Source: Paenibacillus tundrae (GTDB taxonomy: Bacteria; Bacillota; Bacilli; Paenibacillales; Paenibacillaceae). Taken from it: 64,000 nt of DNA. Position numbers and translations under genes: made by a program. The DNA lies in the NCBI RefSeq assembly GCF_036884255.1, contig NZ_CP145605.1:5889001-5953000 (forward strand), in the 5' to 3' direction. Positions 17,088-26,351 of this stretch are shown one piece after another (positions within the stretch are counted from its first letter, which is position 1; each line of letters opens with the position of its first letter). The notes under the pieces are model-generated. The model searched no databases and was not told the DNA's origin. It worked only from the letters and a program-made list of their open reading frames with translations.

Positions 17088-17499
17088 GAGAACACCACCT
17101 TTCAATAGGAAATTAGGCAACGGTCAATAAAATTATACATTATTTTTACATTTAATATCAATATTTACTTGTAAATTATTACCTATGGTTAAAAATTTAA
17201 ATATACCATAGCTTATTCGTGATCATAATTAGGTTAAATAGAGCCGTCCTTCTCTTAATTGAAAATATTAAATTTCCCTATAATCGAAAATCCTTATATA
17301 AAAAAATGCAATCAAGCCTGGGGCTAAATCACATCTTTTATTATTATTCAGATTTTAATTACAAAGATTTCTTTACACTCAGAGCATGTAAAGTGAAGTG
17401 TGCTATATTTCAAGTGATTGTAACAAGACACAACCAATATGTTTTTATGTTTAATTTTAGTTTTAACTTAGAATTTTAATAATTAGAAGGAGAATGAGT
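17088..17499. other. AT-rich divergent intergenic region
   Basis: About 410 bases between the divergently transcribed receptor operon and surface-protein gene. The receptor promoter is at 17132-17161. No convincing promoter pair was identified for the plus-strand gene, and no stable palindromic operator stands out. Confidence 0.5.
17132..17161 (-). promoter_or_regulatory. Promoter of the receptor-peptide operon
   Basis: Minus-strand TTGATA (17156-17161), 18-nt spacer, TATAAT (17132-17137), about 45 bases before the TTG start. Same arrangement as at 15406-15435. Confidence 0.75.
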
Positions 17500-19530
17500 A
17501 TGAAAAAAATAGTGGGATTGATATTAGCAGTAGCATTGTTAGTTTCACCAATCAGTATTAATAAGGTATATGCTGATATGCCAAGCGAATTTACATATGC
17601 AGTGCATAATTCAATGGCGACAATAACCGGATATACGGGTAGTTCAAGCGATATTATTATCCCTGATGAAATAGAGGGGTATCCCGTAACTGCCATAGGA
17701 AATGAAGCGTTTCGTTCTAAAAGATTAACAAGTGTAACGATTCCCGAAGGTGTACTATCCATTGATAGTAGCGCATTTCATAGTAACAATCTAACAAGTG
17801 TAACGATTCCGAACAGCATCACTTCTATTTCAGATCGTGTTTTTGCTTCGAATAATATCGTTGATCTTGTTATCCCTGATAGTGTGACAAGTATAGGAGA
17901 TTATGCATTCTCTTCTAATAATCTAAGTAATGTTACACTTTCAAACAATGTTACGTTTATTGGCTCCGGTGCTTTTTTCTATAATAATTTAACAAGTATC
18001 AATTTACCTAATAACTTGACAAGTCTGAGTGAATCGGTATTTTTGAGCAATAAATTAACAAATATAATTATTCCTGATAGTGTTACAAGTATTGGTGATG
18101 CTGCCTTTCAAAGTAACGAATTAATAAGTGTGACGATTCCTGATAGTGTAACTACAATTGGAGAAGGAGCATTTGCTAGTAATAAGCTAGTTAATGTTAG
18201 TATTCCAAATAGTGTAACATCTATTGAGACAGATGCATTTTCCAATAATAAACTAGTGAGTTTGACTATTCCAAATGGTGTAACTTCTATTGCAAGTAGT
18301 GTTTTTAGCAACAATGAATTAACGAGTATAACTCTTCCAAATAACTTAACTCAAATAGGGTACGGTACGTTTTATCAAAATAAACTAAGCAACGTAACGA
18401 TCCCGGCTAGCGTCACAAGTATCGGTCCAGACGCTTTTGCTTCTAACAGTCTTAATACGATTACGTTTGAGGGTAACTTACCGTCATTGGACGCGTCAGT
18501 TGTTGCTTCGCAAACAAAACCAAATTATACATTTGAAAATTGGTATAGCGACGAAACATTGCAAGCAGCTTGGGACTTTACTAATTCAATAGATCCTAAT
18601 ACAACACTTTATTCAAAATATATTTCCGATAAATTAACGGTATCTTTTAATAGTAATGGTGGTAGTCATGTGGCGGATCTAGCTGATATAAACTATGATA
18701 CGACGATTACAGCACCAGTGGCTCCAACAAGGTCAGGTTATGTATTCGGAGGATGGTATGTAGATCAAGCTCTTACAACAAATTGGAATTTCGATACGGA
18801 CAAAGTCACAGAAAATAAAACATTATTTGCAAAATGGAATGCTATTAATAACCCACCGGTTGTTCCACCAGTTACGTCACCAGCTCCAGTTACATCACCA
18901 GTTGTACCATCAGTTACAACATCAGTTACGCCAGCAGTTACACCACCAGTTGTCGAACAGGAAATTGAGGATACAGAAAACATTGATTCAGAACAAGAAC
19001 CTGAAACACCAGTAGAAAAATATTTTACTGATATAGATGGACATTGGGCTGAGAATAGTATTAATGAATTAGCACAAAAAGGGATATTGAAGGGATATGA
19101 TAGTGGTCAATTCGGTCCAAATGACTTCATCCAAAGACATCATCTTGCATTGTTGATCAATCGTTTAGTGAAGCTTGATGCAGTAAAGGAAGCTGTAAAC
19201 TTTGAAGATGTGCCGACGAATCATCCGAGCTATAGTGCAATATTGAACCTACAGCAAGGTGGAGTTATTGATGGTTATAAAAATTCATTTAATCCATCAG
19301 GGCAGTTAACACTAGGTGAGCTTGCGAAAATATTAGTTCATGCGTTTAATATAGAGCAAGCTAAAATTACAGGAGAAAATCAACATTGGAGTTATATTTA
19401 TACCCAAACTTTATCAGAGTTAGAGATTATGAAGGCAGAAGACATTGAAAATGGTGTGAATAAACCCGTAACAAGAGCCTTGTTGGCTGATGTTTTATAT
19501 CGATTGTTACAGTATAAGCAGTTAATATAA
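17500..19530 (+). CDS. Secreted LRR (BspA-type) surface protein with B-repeat and C-terminal SLH domains
   Basis: 676 residues. A signal peptide (MKKIVGLILAVALLVSPISI) is followed by about a dozen 23-residue leucine-rich repeats of the BspA/LRR_5 type (LTSVTIPNSITSI-AF-SNN) over residues 30-320. Then comes an InlB-type beta-grasp repeat (about 377-447, FNSNGG...GYVFGGWYVD...LFAKW), a Pro/Val/Thr-rich linker (450-495) and SLH motifs from about 505 to the end (YFTDIDGHWAENSINELAQKGILKGY). It should be tethered to secondary cell-wall polymer by the SLH region and present the LRR outside, probably for adhesion. ATG 17500 is 7 nt from GGAG; an ATG six bases earlier overlaps that site. Codon use is strongly AT-rich compared with neighbours, suggesting recent acquisition. 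Confidence 0.9.
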   Translation: MKKIVGLILAVALLVSPISINKVYADMPSEFTYAVHNSMATITGYTGSSSDIIIPDEIEGYPVTAIGNEAFRSKRLTSVTIPEGVLSIDSSAFHSNNLTSVTIPNSITSISDRVFASNNIVDLVIPDSVTSIGDYAFSSNNLSNVTLSNNVTFIGSGAFFYNNLTSINLPNNLTSLSESVFLSNKLTNIIIPDSVTSIGDAAFQSNELISVTIPDSVTTIGEGAFASNKLVNVSIPNSVTSIETDAFSNNKLVSLTIPNGVTSIASSVFSNNELTSITLPNNLTQIGYGTFYQNKLSNVTIPASVTSIGPDAFASNSLNTITFEGNLPSLDASVVASQTKPNYTFENWYSDETLQAAWDFTNSIDPNTTLYSKYISDKLTVSFNSNGGSHVADLADINYDTTITAPVAPTRSGYVFGGWYVDQALTTNWNFDTDKVTENKTLFAKWNAINNPPVVPPVTSPAPVTSPVVPSVTTSVTPAVTPPVVEQEIEDTENIDSEQEPETPVEKYFTDIDGHWAENSINELAQKGILKGYDSGQFGPNDFIQRHHLALLINRLVKLDAVKEAVNFEDVPTNHPSYSAILNLQQGGVIDGYKNSFNPSGQLTLGELAKILVHAFNIEQAKITGENQHWSYIYTQTLSELEIMKAEDIENGVNKPVTRALLADVLYRLLQYKQLI

Positions 19531-19604
19531 CTGTTTCAATTCAATAGTACATTAGGTTAATTGACAAGGACTTTCATGTAGATCCGGCTTACAGTATTAC
19601 TACT

Positions 19605-19660
19605 AAAAAACCTTTCTTTTATTTGACTAACCATCAAGTAAAAGAAAGGTTGTTTGTATT
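19605..19660. terminator. Bidirectional terminator after the LRR-SLH gene
   Basis: Stem AACCTTTCTTTTA-TTGA pairs with TCAA-TAAAAGAAAGGTT, with A-rich left and T-rich right flanks. Between convergent genes, so it may serve both strands. Confidence 0.8.
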
Positions 19661-19793
19661 ATTGGGAAGGATATTGCTGAGGGGCGAATCTCCCGGGAAA
19701 CGCATTGTGAGCTTTGGGTTCGCACCTGTCAGAATAGAAAACTCCCCCTTACTGGGGACAGCAACAAACCCCATACTCTACCTATAAATTATC

Positions 19794-20861
19794 CTATCGT
19801 CTCTCCATAAGCCTAGACGTACCACGCAACTCATCTACAGTCCCAGCACCAATACCGAACATCACGGTGCGTAGCTCGAACTCGACCTGCTCTAGACGCT
19901 GGCTTAACGCTTCATCAGAAGCAACCGCCGATTCAAGCAGCGAGCGTCCGAACCCGGCAAGGTCAGCGCCAAGTGCGATCGCTTTAGCCGCATCGACTCC
20001 GCTATGCAGTCCGCCGCTGCCGATGAGCGCGCCTGCTGGATTCAGCGTACGCACCTCACGGATGCAATCCGCTGTTGGAATGCCCCAGTCTGCGAATGCT
20101 TCTGCTGCAGCACGTCGTACCGGATTGGTATTCCGATATTTCTCGACCTGTACCCAGCTCGTGCCGCCAGCACCTGCTACATCCACGAAGGCTGCACCTG
20201 CTGCATATAACCGCTGTGCCATCTCGCCATCCATGCCGAAGCCTACTTCCTTCACACCAACGGGGACATCCAGCTTCGCGCACAGCTCCTCGATCCGATG
20301 TAACAGCCCACTGAAGTCAGTGTTGCCCTCGGGCTGGAAAATCTCCTGCAAGCTGTTCAGATGCAGCACAAGCATGTCGGCACCCGCAATGTCCACAGCA
20401 CGCTGGAAGTCAGCAGTGGTGAAGCCGTAATTCAGTTGCACTGCACCAAGGTTGGCGATGACCGGGATGTCTGGTGCCCAGCGCCGTACATCGAAGGTAT
20501 ATGCTAGTTCGGGCTGTTCCACGGCAGCCCGGATTGAACCTACGCCGAGCGCCCAGCCTCTGGCGTTCGCTACACGCGCCAGCCGCTCATTGATGGCGCC
20601 AGTTGTTTCGCTTCCGCCCGTCATCGAACTGATGAGCAAGGGCGTACGTACTTTTTTTCCAATAAAGGCTGTCTCTAGACTCACCTCGTCAAAGTTCAAT
20701 TCAGGCAGTGGATTATGACGAAACGCATACCGCTCCATCCCACTGGTTATCCCTTCCCCTGCCACATTCTCCTCAAGACAGAGGCGCACATGCTCCAGCT
20801 TCCGTTCGCCTGTAGCCACTTCAGGAAGCAGTCTTTTGCCAGCTCGCTCTTGTTCGTTCAT
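19794..20861 (-). CDS. fni: Isopentenyl-diphosphate delta-isomerase, type II (FMN-dependent)
   Basis: Interconverts IPP and DMAPP using reduced FMN, feeding isoprenoid and carotenoid synthesis. The product is 355 residues, the normal length. Features: RKLEHVRLCLEENV substrate-binding N-terminus, LLISSMTGGS near residue 75, the HLNSLQEIFQPEGN motif near 165, and FMN phosphate-binding GAGGTSW and GSGGLHSG. ATG 20861 follows GGGGGT. Same strand as the crt operon, but set apart by 476 bases holding a MITE-like element that points into this gene. Confidence 0.95.
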   Translation of the reverse strand: MNEQERAGKRLLPEVATGERKLEHVRLCLEENVAGEGITSGMERYAFRHNPLPELNFDEVSLETAFIGKKVRTPLLISSMTGGSETTGAINERLARVANARGWALGVGSIRAAVEQPELAYTFDVRRWAPDIPVIANLGAVQLNYGFTTADFQRAVDIAGADMLVLHLNSLQEIFQPEGNTDFSGLLHRIEELCAKLDVPVGVKEVGFGMDGEMAQRLYAAGAAFVDVAGAGGTSWVQVEKYRNTNPVRRAAAEAFADWGIPTADCIREVRTLNPAGALIGSGGLHSGVDAAKAIALGADLAGFGRSLLESAVASDEALSQRLEQVEFELRTVMFGIGAGTVDELRGTSRLMERR

Positions 20862-21337
20862 GATGAGACCCCCTTATGTGAGAATTGCGCTGATTGACAG
20901 GATAACCTGCCCACTTTCCTACTTCTATATAAATTAAACTATCGTTATTTACACTGACCACTCCGATGACAGAACAACCCTCCGATCGCTGTTATCCCCA
21001 GATTTTTCTGATTCCTTTTTCCAAAGGGAAAATCCAGGGATGGCGTATGCTTCCGAAGTAGCTTTCTTTCAGAAAGCTTTGAGGCGAACGCTTCGCTTCT
21101 TCACGTTATTTCTGTCCTCTCCGCTCTTGTGTAAATGTCTAGTTCAATCTATAAACTCATTGTTCCATTGCACTTCTATGTATCGTACAAACGCTCTCGT
21201 TTGCAACGTATCGGTTCAGCGGTTGTAGACGCTATTTGGCATCAACTCTACCAGTATACCGTTCCATACTTACGAATGAAAGGTTGCCCCGAAACACAAT
21301 GAATTGTATGTTTGAATTCCGGGGAGTTCTTCCGTCT
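20862..21337. other. Intergenic region between crt operon end and idi
   Basis: Half of it is the ~230-bp inverted-repeat element at 20925-21155. The remainder, 21156-21337, shows no gene and no obvious terminator for the crt operon. Confidence 0.55.
20925..21155 (-). mobile_element. MITE-like inverted-repeat element, copy A
   Basis: Matches 62611-62838 along its whole length in inverse orientation. Ends are imperfect inverted repeats (CTATATAAATTAAACTATCG-type against TTTATAGATTGAACTAGACA-type). Shared internal blocks include TCTGGGGATAACAGCGAT, GGAAGCATACGC and GACAGAAATAAC. Internal arms such as AGCTTTCTGAAAGAAAGCT form hairpins. There is no transposase ORF. Confidence 0.8.
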
Positions 21338-22822
21338 TTATCTTACGCTCATCTCAGAAGCAATCTGTTCCCCAACCAACTGACCAGACAGCGTTACGAT
21401 GGGTGTTCCACCACCCGGATGCGTTGTTCCGCCAACGTACCACAGTCCGCGCACATCCTTGCTCCGATTGCCTGGTCTTGCAAAGGTCTGCTTCACCGAG
21501 TTGGACGAAATGCCATAGATAGAGCCTTGATGCGCAAGCGTGTCCTGTTCAATCTGCTTAGGCGTATAACGAATGAGAACGTCCGATTGTCTCAGTCCCG
21601 TGACACCCCGCGCTTCCAATTGATCTAACACAAACTCGCCATACCGATCCATCTGCTCATCCCAGTTCCACGCATCCGACAAATAGGGAGCATTCACGAG
21701 AATGAACAGATTGCTTGCACCTACAGGCGCTCTACTCGCTTCCGAATAACCGGAGTAACAGATATAGATGGTTGGATCGGTTGGCATTTGGCGATCGCGG
21801 AAAATGTCCTTAAACTCCGGTTCATACTGCTCTGGGAAAAATACGGTGTGATGCAGCAATGCATCATACTGCCTGCGTACACCTGCCAGTGTAACAAAAC
21901 CGGAAATGGACGGCTCATATTTGGCAATACGGGCATCCGTCATTTGTTTACGATATTTAGGTTCGACCAGTAATCGATTAACGCTTAGTACATCTCCATT
22001 GGCAACCACCTGATCTGCTTCCCGGAAGCCTTGATCCGTGTCTACTCCGACCACCTGTCCATTCCGAACAACAATCTGCCGTACCTGAGTCCCGGTGACG
22101 ATCTGAACGCCTTTTTCCTGTGCCAGCTTCACCATACCTGCAATTAATTGATAGGTTCCACCTTCGACACCGTAGATTCCTACATCTGCTTCGACATGTC
22201 CCATCATTGCAAAGATTGAGGGTGATTGATAAGGTGATGATCCAACATAGGTCGCGTAACGACCAATCATCGCTAACGTATGTGGATGCTTGAAGTAGGA
22301 TCGAAGCAGCGTATCCAGCTTAACCGTTGGACGTACCCTTAACAGACTGCGCAGCATCTGCAGGTTATATTTTTCTTTGGGGGAGATGAGCAGTTTACCG
22401 AGAAAATGTTGATTCGCTTCCGCATAGAGTGCAGCCGACTCATTCATAAAAGCATCATACTGGAGCGCATCTTCCGGGCTATATACCGCAATCTGCTCCT
22501 TCATCCACTGCCGATCCCGAGACAGATCCACCACCGTACCATCTGCAAAAACATTACGCGTACGCGGCTCTAAATCATACAATCGCACATAATCCTCCAT
22601 CTCAACACCTGCATGCTCAAAGACCGAGCGAAATGAAGATGGCATCGTAATCGTACTTGGGCCGCGGTCAAAATGGTATCCGTCCTTCTCAATCTGCTGC
22701 AGCTTCCCTCCAGGCTGCTGTTGGCGTTCCAGAATGGTCACCTGCACGCCTTGTGAAGCCAGTCGAATAGCACAGGATAAGCCACCGAACCCTGCGCCAA
22801 TAATGATGATGCTTCTCTTCAA
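21338..22822 (-). CDS. crtP: Carotenoid desaturase-family oxidase (CrtP/CrtNb-like)
   Basis: 494 residues. FAD-binding Rossmann motif IIIGAGFGGLSCAIRLASQG at the N-terminus, HFDRGPSTITMPSSF substrate-channel block and the C-terminal bacterial-desaturase signature GLWYVGGTTHPGGGTPIVTLSG. Such proteins desaturate the C30/C40 backbone or oxidise terminal methyl groups to aldehyde. The place beside a glycosyltransferase and acyltransferase, as in staphyloxanthin clusters, favours CrtP-type terminal oxidation, but this is inference. Start is TTG 22822, overlapping the preceding TGA (TTGA). Last gene of the crt operon. Confidence 0.85.
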   Translation of the reverse strand: MKRSIIIIGAGFGGLSCAIRLASQGVQVTILERQQQPGGKLQQIEKDGYHFDRGPSTITMPSSFRSVFEHAGVEMEDYVRLYDLEPRTRNVFADGTVVDLSRDRQWMKEQIAVYSPEDALQYDAFMNESAALYAEANQHFLGKLLISPKEKYNLQMLRSLLRVRPTVKLDTLLRSYFKHPHTLAMIGRYATYVGSSPYQSPSIFAMMGHVEADVGIYGVEGGTYQLIAGMVKLAQEKGVQIVTGTQVRQIVVRNGQVVGVDTDQGFREADQVVANGDVLSVNRLLVEPKYRKQMTDARIAKYEPSISGFVTLAGVRRQYDALLHHTVFFPEQYEPEFKDIFRDRQMPTDPTIYICYSGYSEASRAPVGASNLFILVNAPYLSDAWNWDEQMDRYGEFVLDQLEARGVTGLRQSDVLIRYTPKQIEQDTLAHQGSIYGISSNSVKQTFARPGNRSKDVRGLWYVGGTTHPGGGTPIVTLSGQLVGEQIASEMSVR

Positions 22823-23979
22823 CTATACCGCCTGCCTTTCCATACATACCCTTTGCCGGAGCGTCCTGCCCGCCACGAGGCAATACCAATTGCTATAACG
22901 CAGGCCATGCTAATCGGTTGCAGGAGTGCAAGCCACCAAGGCTGTCCCCCGGCATAGTCCGCAACTCTTTTTACCGCCATGCCCAGCAGAGTCCCTGTTA
23001 GCCCATACATAAGAGTGGTCATATCACCAGTGAACACACCGAAGATCAACCCGAGCGGCGGCACCAGATACATCAGCGTATACATCAACAGCGTACCCAG
23101 CAGAAGTGCATCCTTGCGCCCTAAGCCTTCATACATATTTTTCTTATACCCGTTCCACACTTCCGAGCCATTCTGATACATTCGGGTTGTCGTCACGTCA
23201 TGCACATCAGCCAGTGTAACAGGATGACCTGCACGTTTTACTGCCTTGGCAAGGCTCATATCATCTACCAGATGCGCTTGAATGGCAGCATGTCCTCCGG
23301 ATGCCTCATAGCTGGAACGATGGATCAGCAGAAAGGCTCCTGTAGCAGCAACGAAGAGCGGGCTAGATGACCTGCGTATCATAAAAATAGGCAGATGACT
23401 AATAATGGTGAACACCATCATCGGTACGACAAGCTTCTCCATCCATGTCTTCGTGACCTGGTAAGGGAAACCTGTCACTAAACCTCCACCTTGCTCTACT
23501 CCTACGGCAACTGTCTGCCGAATGGCAGTAGGCTTCAATCGTACATCCGCATCGACAAACATATACCACTGTCCCGCCGCCTCTTGAACCAGCCGGTGAC
23601 AAGCATGAGATTTCCCCATCCACCCTGGAGGCAGATCAACGCCCTGTAATAGACGTACACGTGAATCCTGACTCGCTATACGCTGAATGATCTCAGCCGT
23701 ATCATCCTCAGAGCGGTCATCCAGAACCAACACTTCCATGCGGAAGCCAGACGTATCACTCGCAAGCACACTTTCAAGACAGCCTTGAATGTGCAGTGTT
23801 TCATTACGTGCTGGAATCAGCACAGAGACGAGAAGTTCATCGTCTGAGGCCGGGCGCAGGATACGCTGGGCATCCAATGAACGAACCTTAGGCAAGCAGG
23901 ATAGATTCCATATCGCAAACAGCAATTGCATGCCTAATACACCAGTGAGAACAATCCAACTTATTTCAGATGCAGTCAT
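22819..23979 (-). CDS. crtQ: Carotenoid glycosyltransferase, GT2 family (CrtQ-like)
   Basis: 386 residues. An N-terminal membrane helix, then a GT-A domain with VSVLIPARNE, VLVLDDRSEDDT and the DxD-like FVDADVRL near residue 150, and HLVDDMSLAKAVKRAG (acceptor/catalytic Asp region). Three or four C-terminal membrane helices follow. In S. aureus the equivalent CrtQ attaches glucose to the C30 carotenoid acid. ATGA overlap with the upstream acyltransferase gene shows coupled translation. Confidence 0.88.
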   Translation of the reverse strand: MTASEISWIVLTGVLGMQLLFAIWNLSCLPKVRSLDAQRILRPASDDELLVSVLIPARNETLHIQGCLESVLASDTSGFRMEVLVLDDRSEDDTAEIIQRIASQDSRVRLLQGVDLPPGWMGKSHACHRLVQEAAGQWYMFVDADVRLKPTAIRQTVAVGVEQGGGLVTGFPYQVTKTWMEKLVVPMMVFTIISHLPIFMIRRSSSPLFVAATGAFLLIHRSSYEASGGHAAIQAHLVDDMSLAKAVKRAGHPVTLADVHDVTTTRMYQNGSEVWNGYKKNMYEGLGRKDALLLGTLLMYTLMYLVPPLGLIFGVFTGDMTTLMYGLTGTLLGMAVKRVADYAGGQPWWLALLQPISMACVIAIGIASWRAGRSGKGYVWKGRRYS

Positions 23980-24743
23980 CGCTTACGGCTCACCTGCTTC
24001 CGTGCGGCATCGTATTTTTCACTCGTGGAAGAACGATGACGAATCAGCGGAGTCACGTCCTGCAACTGACCTTGTGCGCTGTTCATCAGTTCTGTTTTGT
24101 GATCATCTAACTGCTGTTCTAACGCCAATCGAAGTCTAGCGGCAATCTCTTCACTCTTCCAAGCATGCCAGTTTTCCAGGATTGGCAGACCTGCACGCAT
24201 AGAGATTTCCGGTAAATCATGCTGAACCATGCCATGACACAGAGTCACAGGTACAGCAATAGCCTCTGGCGAGCGCCGAAGTAACAGCCCAATTCCCGGA
24301 CGGAATTGGATCGGTCTTATATCTTGATGCAGAATCTCACCTTGCGGAAAGATCCACACCCTTTTGCCTGCATTCAGTAGTTCTGACGTGTATTGCATAG
24401 ACTCACGGATCGCCGATGCACTCTCCCTGTTGATGGAGTAAGCACCTAGCTTACGAAAAAATGTAAACCGCTGTAGCTGCTGTTCTTCCATCATCACGTA
24501 GTGATCGCCCACCGAGGTCTGCTGCGTCGCATGATAGAGCAACAGACCGTCCCACCAGGAACTGTGATTCATGAAATAGATCACCGGTCTCTTCGGCTCG
24601 ATCTTCATCTCATAGCCGGGAACCCGGTGCGGATCAAGCGAGCCTGAGAGTGTAAACGAACGAAAACGCCGACGCAGTAAATAATAGTGGTTATATCGTG
24701 AGAACACATGGTTAAACGATTTGGACTTTGCGGCGCGAATCAT
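23976..24743 (-). CDS. 1-acyl-glycerol-phosphate-type acyltransferase (carotenoid acylation)
   Basis: 255 residues of the PlsC/LPLAT family: the catalytic NHSSWWDG (HX4D) near residue 65 and FPQGEI (binding motif) near 135. In this context the likely acceptor is the sugar of the glycosylated carotenoid, the role CrtO plays in staphyloxanthin; CrtO itself belongs to a different family. ATG 24743 is preferred because GGGAG lies 8 nt upstream; an ATG at 24785 has none. It overlaps the end of the CruF-like gene by about 30 bases. Confidence 0.82.
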   Translation of the reverse strand: MIRAAKSKSFNHVFSRYNHYYLLRRRFRSFTLSGSLDPHRVPGYEMKIEPKRPVIYFMNHSSWWDGLLLYHATQQTSVGDHYVMMEEQQLQRFTFFRKLGAYSINRESASAIRESMQYTSELLNAGKRVWIFPQGEILHQDIRPIQFRPGIGLLLRRSPEAIAVPVTLCHGMVQHDLPEISMRAGLPILENWHAWKSEEIAARLRLALEQQLDDHKTELMNSAQGQLQDVTPLIRHRSSTSEKYDAARKQVSRKR

Positions 24744-25479
24744 ACAGCCAGCTCCCTTCTGCCAGAAGCACGCCAGCAAGTGCAATCACGAAGCTACCTG
24801 TAATGCCTTCCTTCAGTGCAAGCACACCGAACAGAAGGATGAACAATTGATACAACCATTTGGCACGCAGCAGGGTGCTGCGATCTCCAGGCATAGCCGG
24901 CAAGAACAACGACAGAAAAGCGCCCATAATGAACCAGCTTACGTAGTTACTCCACGGAACGCCGTAGAATCCACCCCCAGCTCCCCAATGCCAGAATCCG
25001 CGAGCATGAGCAACTGGGTCTAGCACGAGATCCAGCACAATCGCCCAGAATCCGGTTTTGACTGCACGTATGAGCTTGCCAGACCACGTTGAACCACCAC
25101 CACTTAGGATCGCCGAATTGCCAACAACAGCAATCCAAGCGAATCCTAACGTCACGGGCACGTTGAATAGATGGATGCCGAAGTAGTCCGAATACGCATA
25201 CTCACCGAATGGCCACTCCGTATGAACGCCTAGCCATTCAATGCCCATTCCGCCAAGCCAAATAATGAATGAGGCCAGCCAGAGACTGGGTTCTTTCCAA
25301 ATGACTGACCGGTCGGACATTCCAGTTCGGTACCGTCCCTTGTAGATTAGGTCTAGCACATATAGCGCATAGAAGATTAAGAAAAGTCCGTTGGAGAAGG
25401 ATAGAACATCCGGCACACCAATCGTAAGCATCAGTACAGCGCCGATCGTATACCACACCCAATATAAACCTTGAATCAT
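24712..25479 (-). CDS. cruF: CruF-like carotenoid hydratase (DUF422 membrane protein)
   Basis: 255 residues, about seven hydrophobic segments. The family-specific blocks GMGIEWLGVHTEWPFGEYAY and DLVLDPVAHARGFWHWG carry conserved acidic/His residues. Relatives add water across the terminal double bond of acyclic carotenoids (C-1' hydratase), giving a 1-hydroxy end group ready for glycosylation. Its presence suggests a hydroxylated end group, unlike staphyloxanthin. ATG 25479 shares one base with the crtM stop (TAATG). Confidence 0.82.
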   Translation of the reverse strand: MIQGLYWVWYTIGAVLMLTIGVPDVLSFSNGLFLIFYALYVLDLIYKGRYRTGMSDRSVIWKEPSLWLASFIIWLGGMGIEWLGVHTEWPFGEYAYSDYFGIHLFNVPVTLGFAWIAVVGNSAILSGGGSTWSGKLIRAVKTGFWAIVLDLVLDPVAHARGFWHWGAGGGFYGVPWSNYVSWFIMGAFLSLFLPAMPGDRSTLLRAKWLYQLFILLFGVLALKEGITGSFVIALAGVLLAEGSWLYDSRRKVQIV

Positions 25480-26351
25480 TAGGAAACCGCCGTTCGGGAA
25501 GCCTGAAATGCCAGCATTGGATAACGCTTCACAATCGCTCCCAGCATCTCCAATTTCAGTTCATCGGTAACATAAGCACGTTTCGAATATACATCATATT
25601 CATTACGCTCCACCGCATGTAAGATCGTTGAATAAAATGCAGCAGCCAGTTCAATCGCGAACGCACTATCCACCGGATACGTATCAAGACGATCCATCCC
25701 CACGCGGAACCAGTCCAGTGCAGCGACCTTCAATTCATGAACGATCGCGATCCAGCGTTCGTCAATCACACCATTTTGCCAATCAAGCTCCGTATATCCA
25801 TGCTTCTCCATCACTTCAAGTGGAACATAACGTCGTGCTCTTGCCCGATCTTCGCCCACATCGCGAATGATATTGACGATCTGCATGCCTTTGCCCAGAG
25901 CAATGCCGTTGACAGCCACTTCTGCACCATTATCATCACGTAGTACAGGTAGCAACATCTCGCCTACCGTTCCGGCAACAAGATAACAATAATGCTCCAA
26001 TTCCTTCATGGTTGTGTAATGCGTAACTTCCAGATCCGTGAGCTGCCCTTCCATCTGACGGAAAAACGGTCCTTTATCCAAATGTGGAAAGCTTGCAAAT
26101 AACCATCTCAGCGCTGGCCATATGAAATGCCCTTCTGCTTCGTCCAGTTGTGTAAACAAATCACGAATCTCATGAATGGTATACGCCGATTGTTCCGGCT
26201 CATCCACGCTATCATCAATCATGCGACAGAACGCATAAATGACATACACTGCTTCACGACGCGGACTGGGAAGGCCTTTAAAGGCTTGATAAAAAGAAGT
26301 CGAACCTTTCTTCATCAACTCTTCGCACCTGCTCAAAATTGCTTCGTTCAT
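25479..26351 (-). CDS. crtM: Squalene/phytoene-synthase family protein (CrtM/CrtB)
   Basis: Head-to-head condensation of two prenyl diphosphates. The product is 290 residues with both aspartate motifs: FCRMIDDSVDE near residue 45 and NIIRDVGEDRARARRYVP near 165. The C30 (dehydrosqualene, CrtM) versus C40 (phytoene, CrtB) choice is not decided by visible motifs. The surrounding CrtN/P-type genes of Bacillota usually accompany C30 synthesis. ATG 26351 overlaps the upstream stop. Confidence 0.92.
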   Translation of the reverse strand: MNEAILSRCEELMKKGSTSFYQAFKGLPSPRREAVYVIYAFCRMIDDSVDEPEQSAYTIHEIRDLFTQLDEAEGHFIWPALRWLFASFPHLDKGPFFRQMEGQLTDLEVTHYTTMKELEHYCYLVAGTVGEMLLPVLRDDNGAEVAVNGIALGKGMQIVNIIRDVGEDRARARRYVPLEVMEKHGYTELDWQNGVIDERWIAIVHELKVAALDWFRVGMDRLDTYPVDSAFAIELAAAFYSTILHAVERNEYDVYSKRAYVTDELKLEMLGAIVKRYPMLAFQASRTAVS

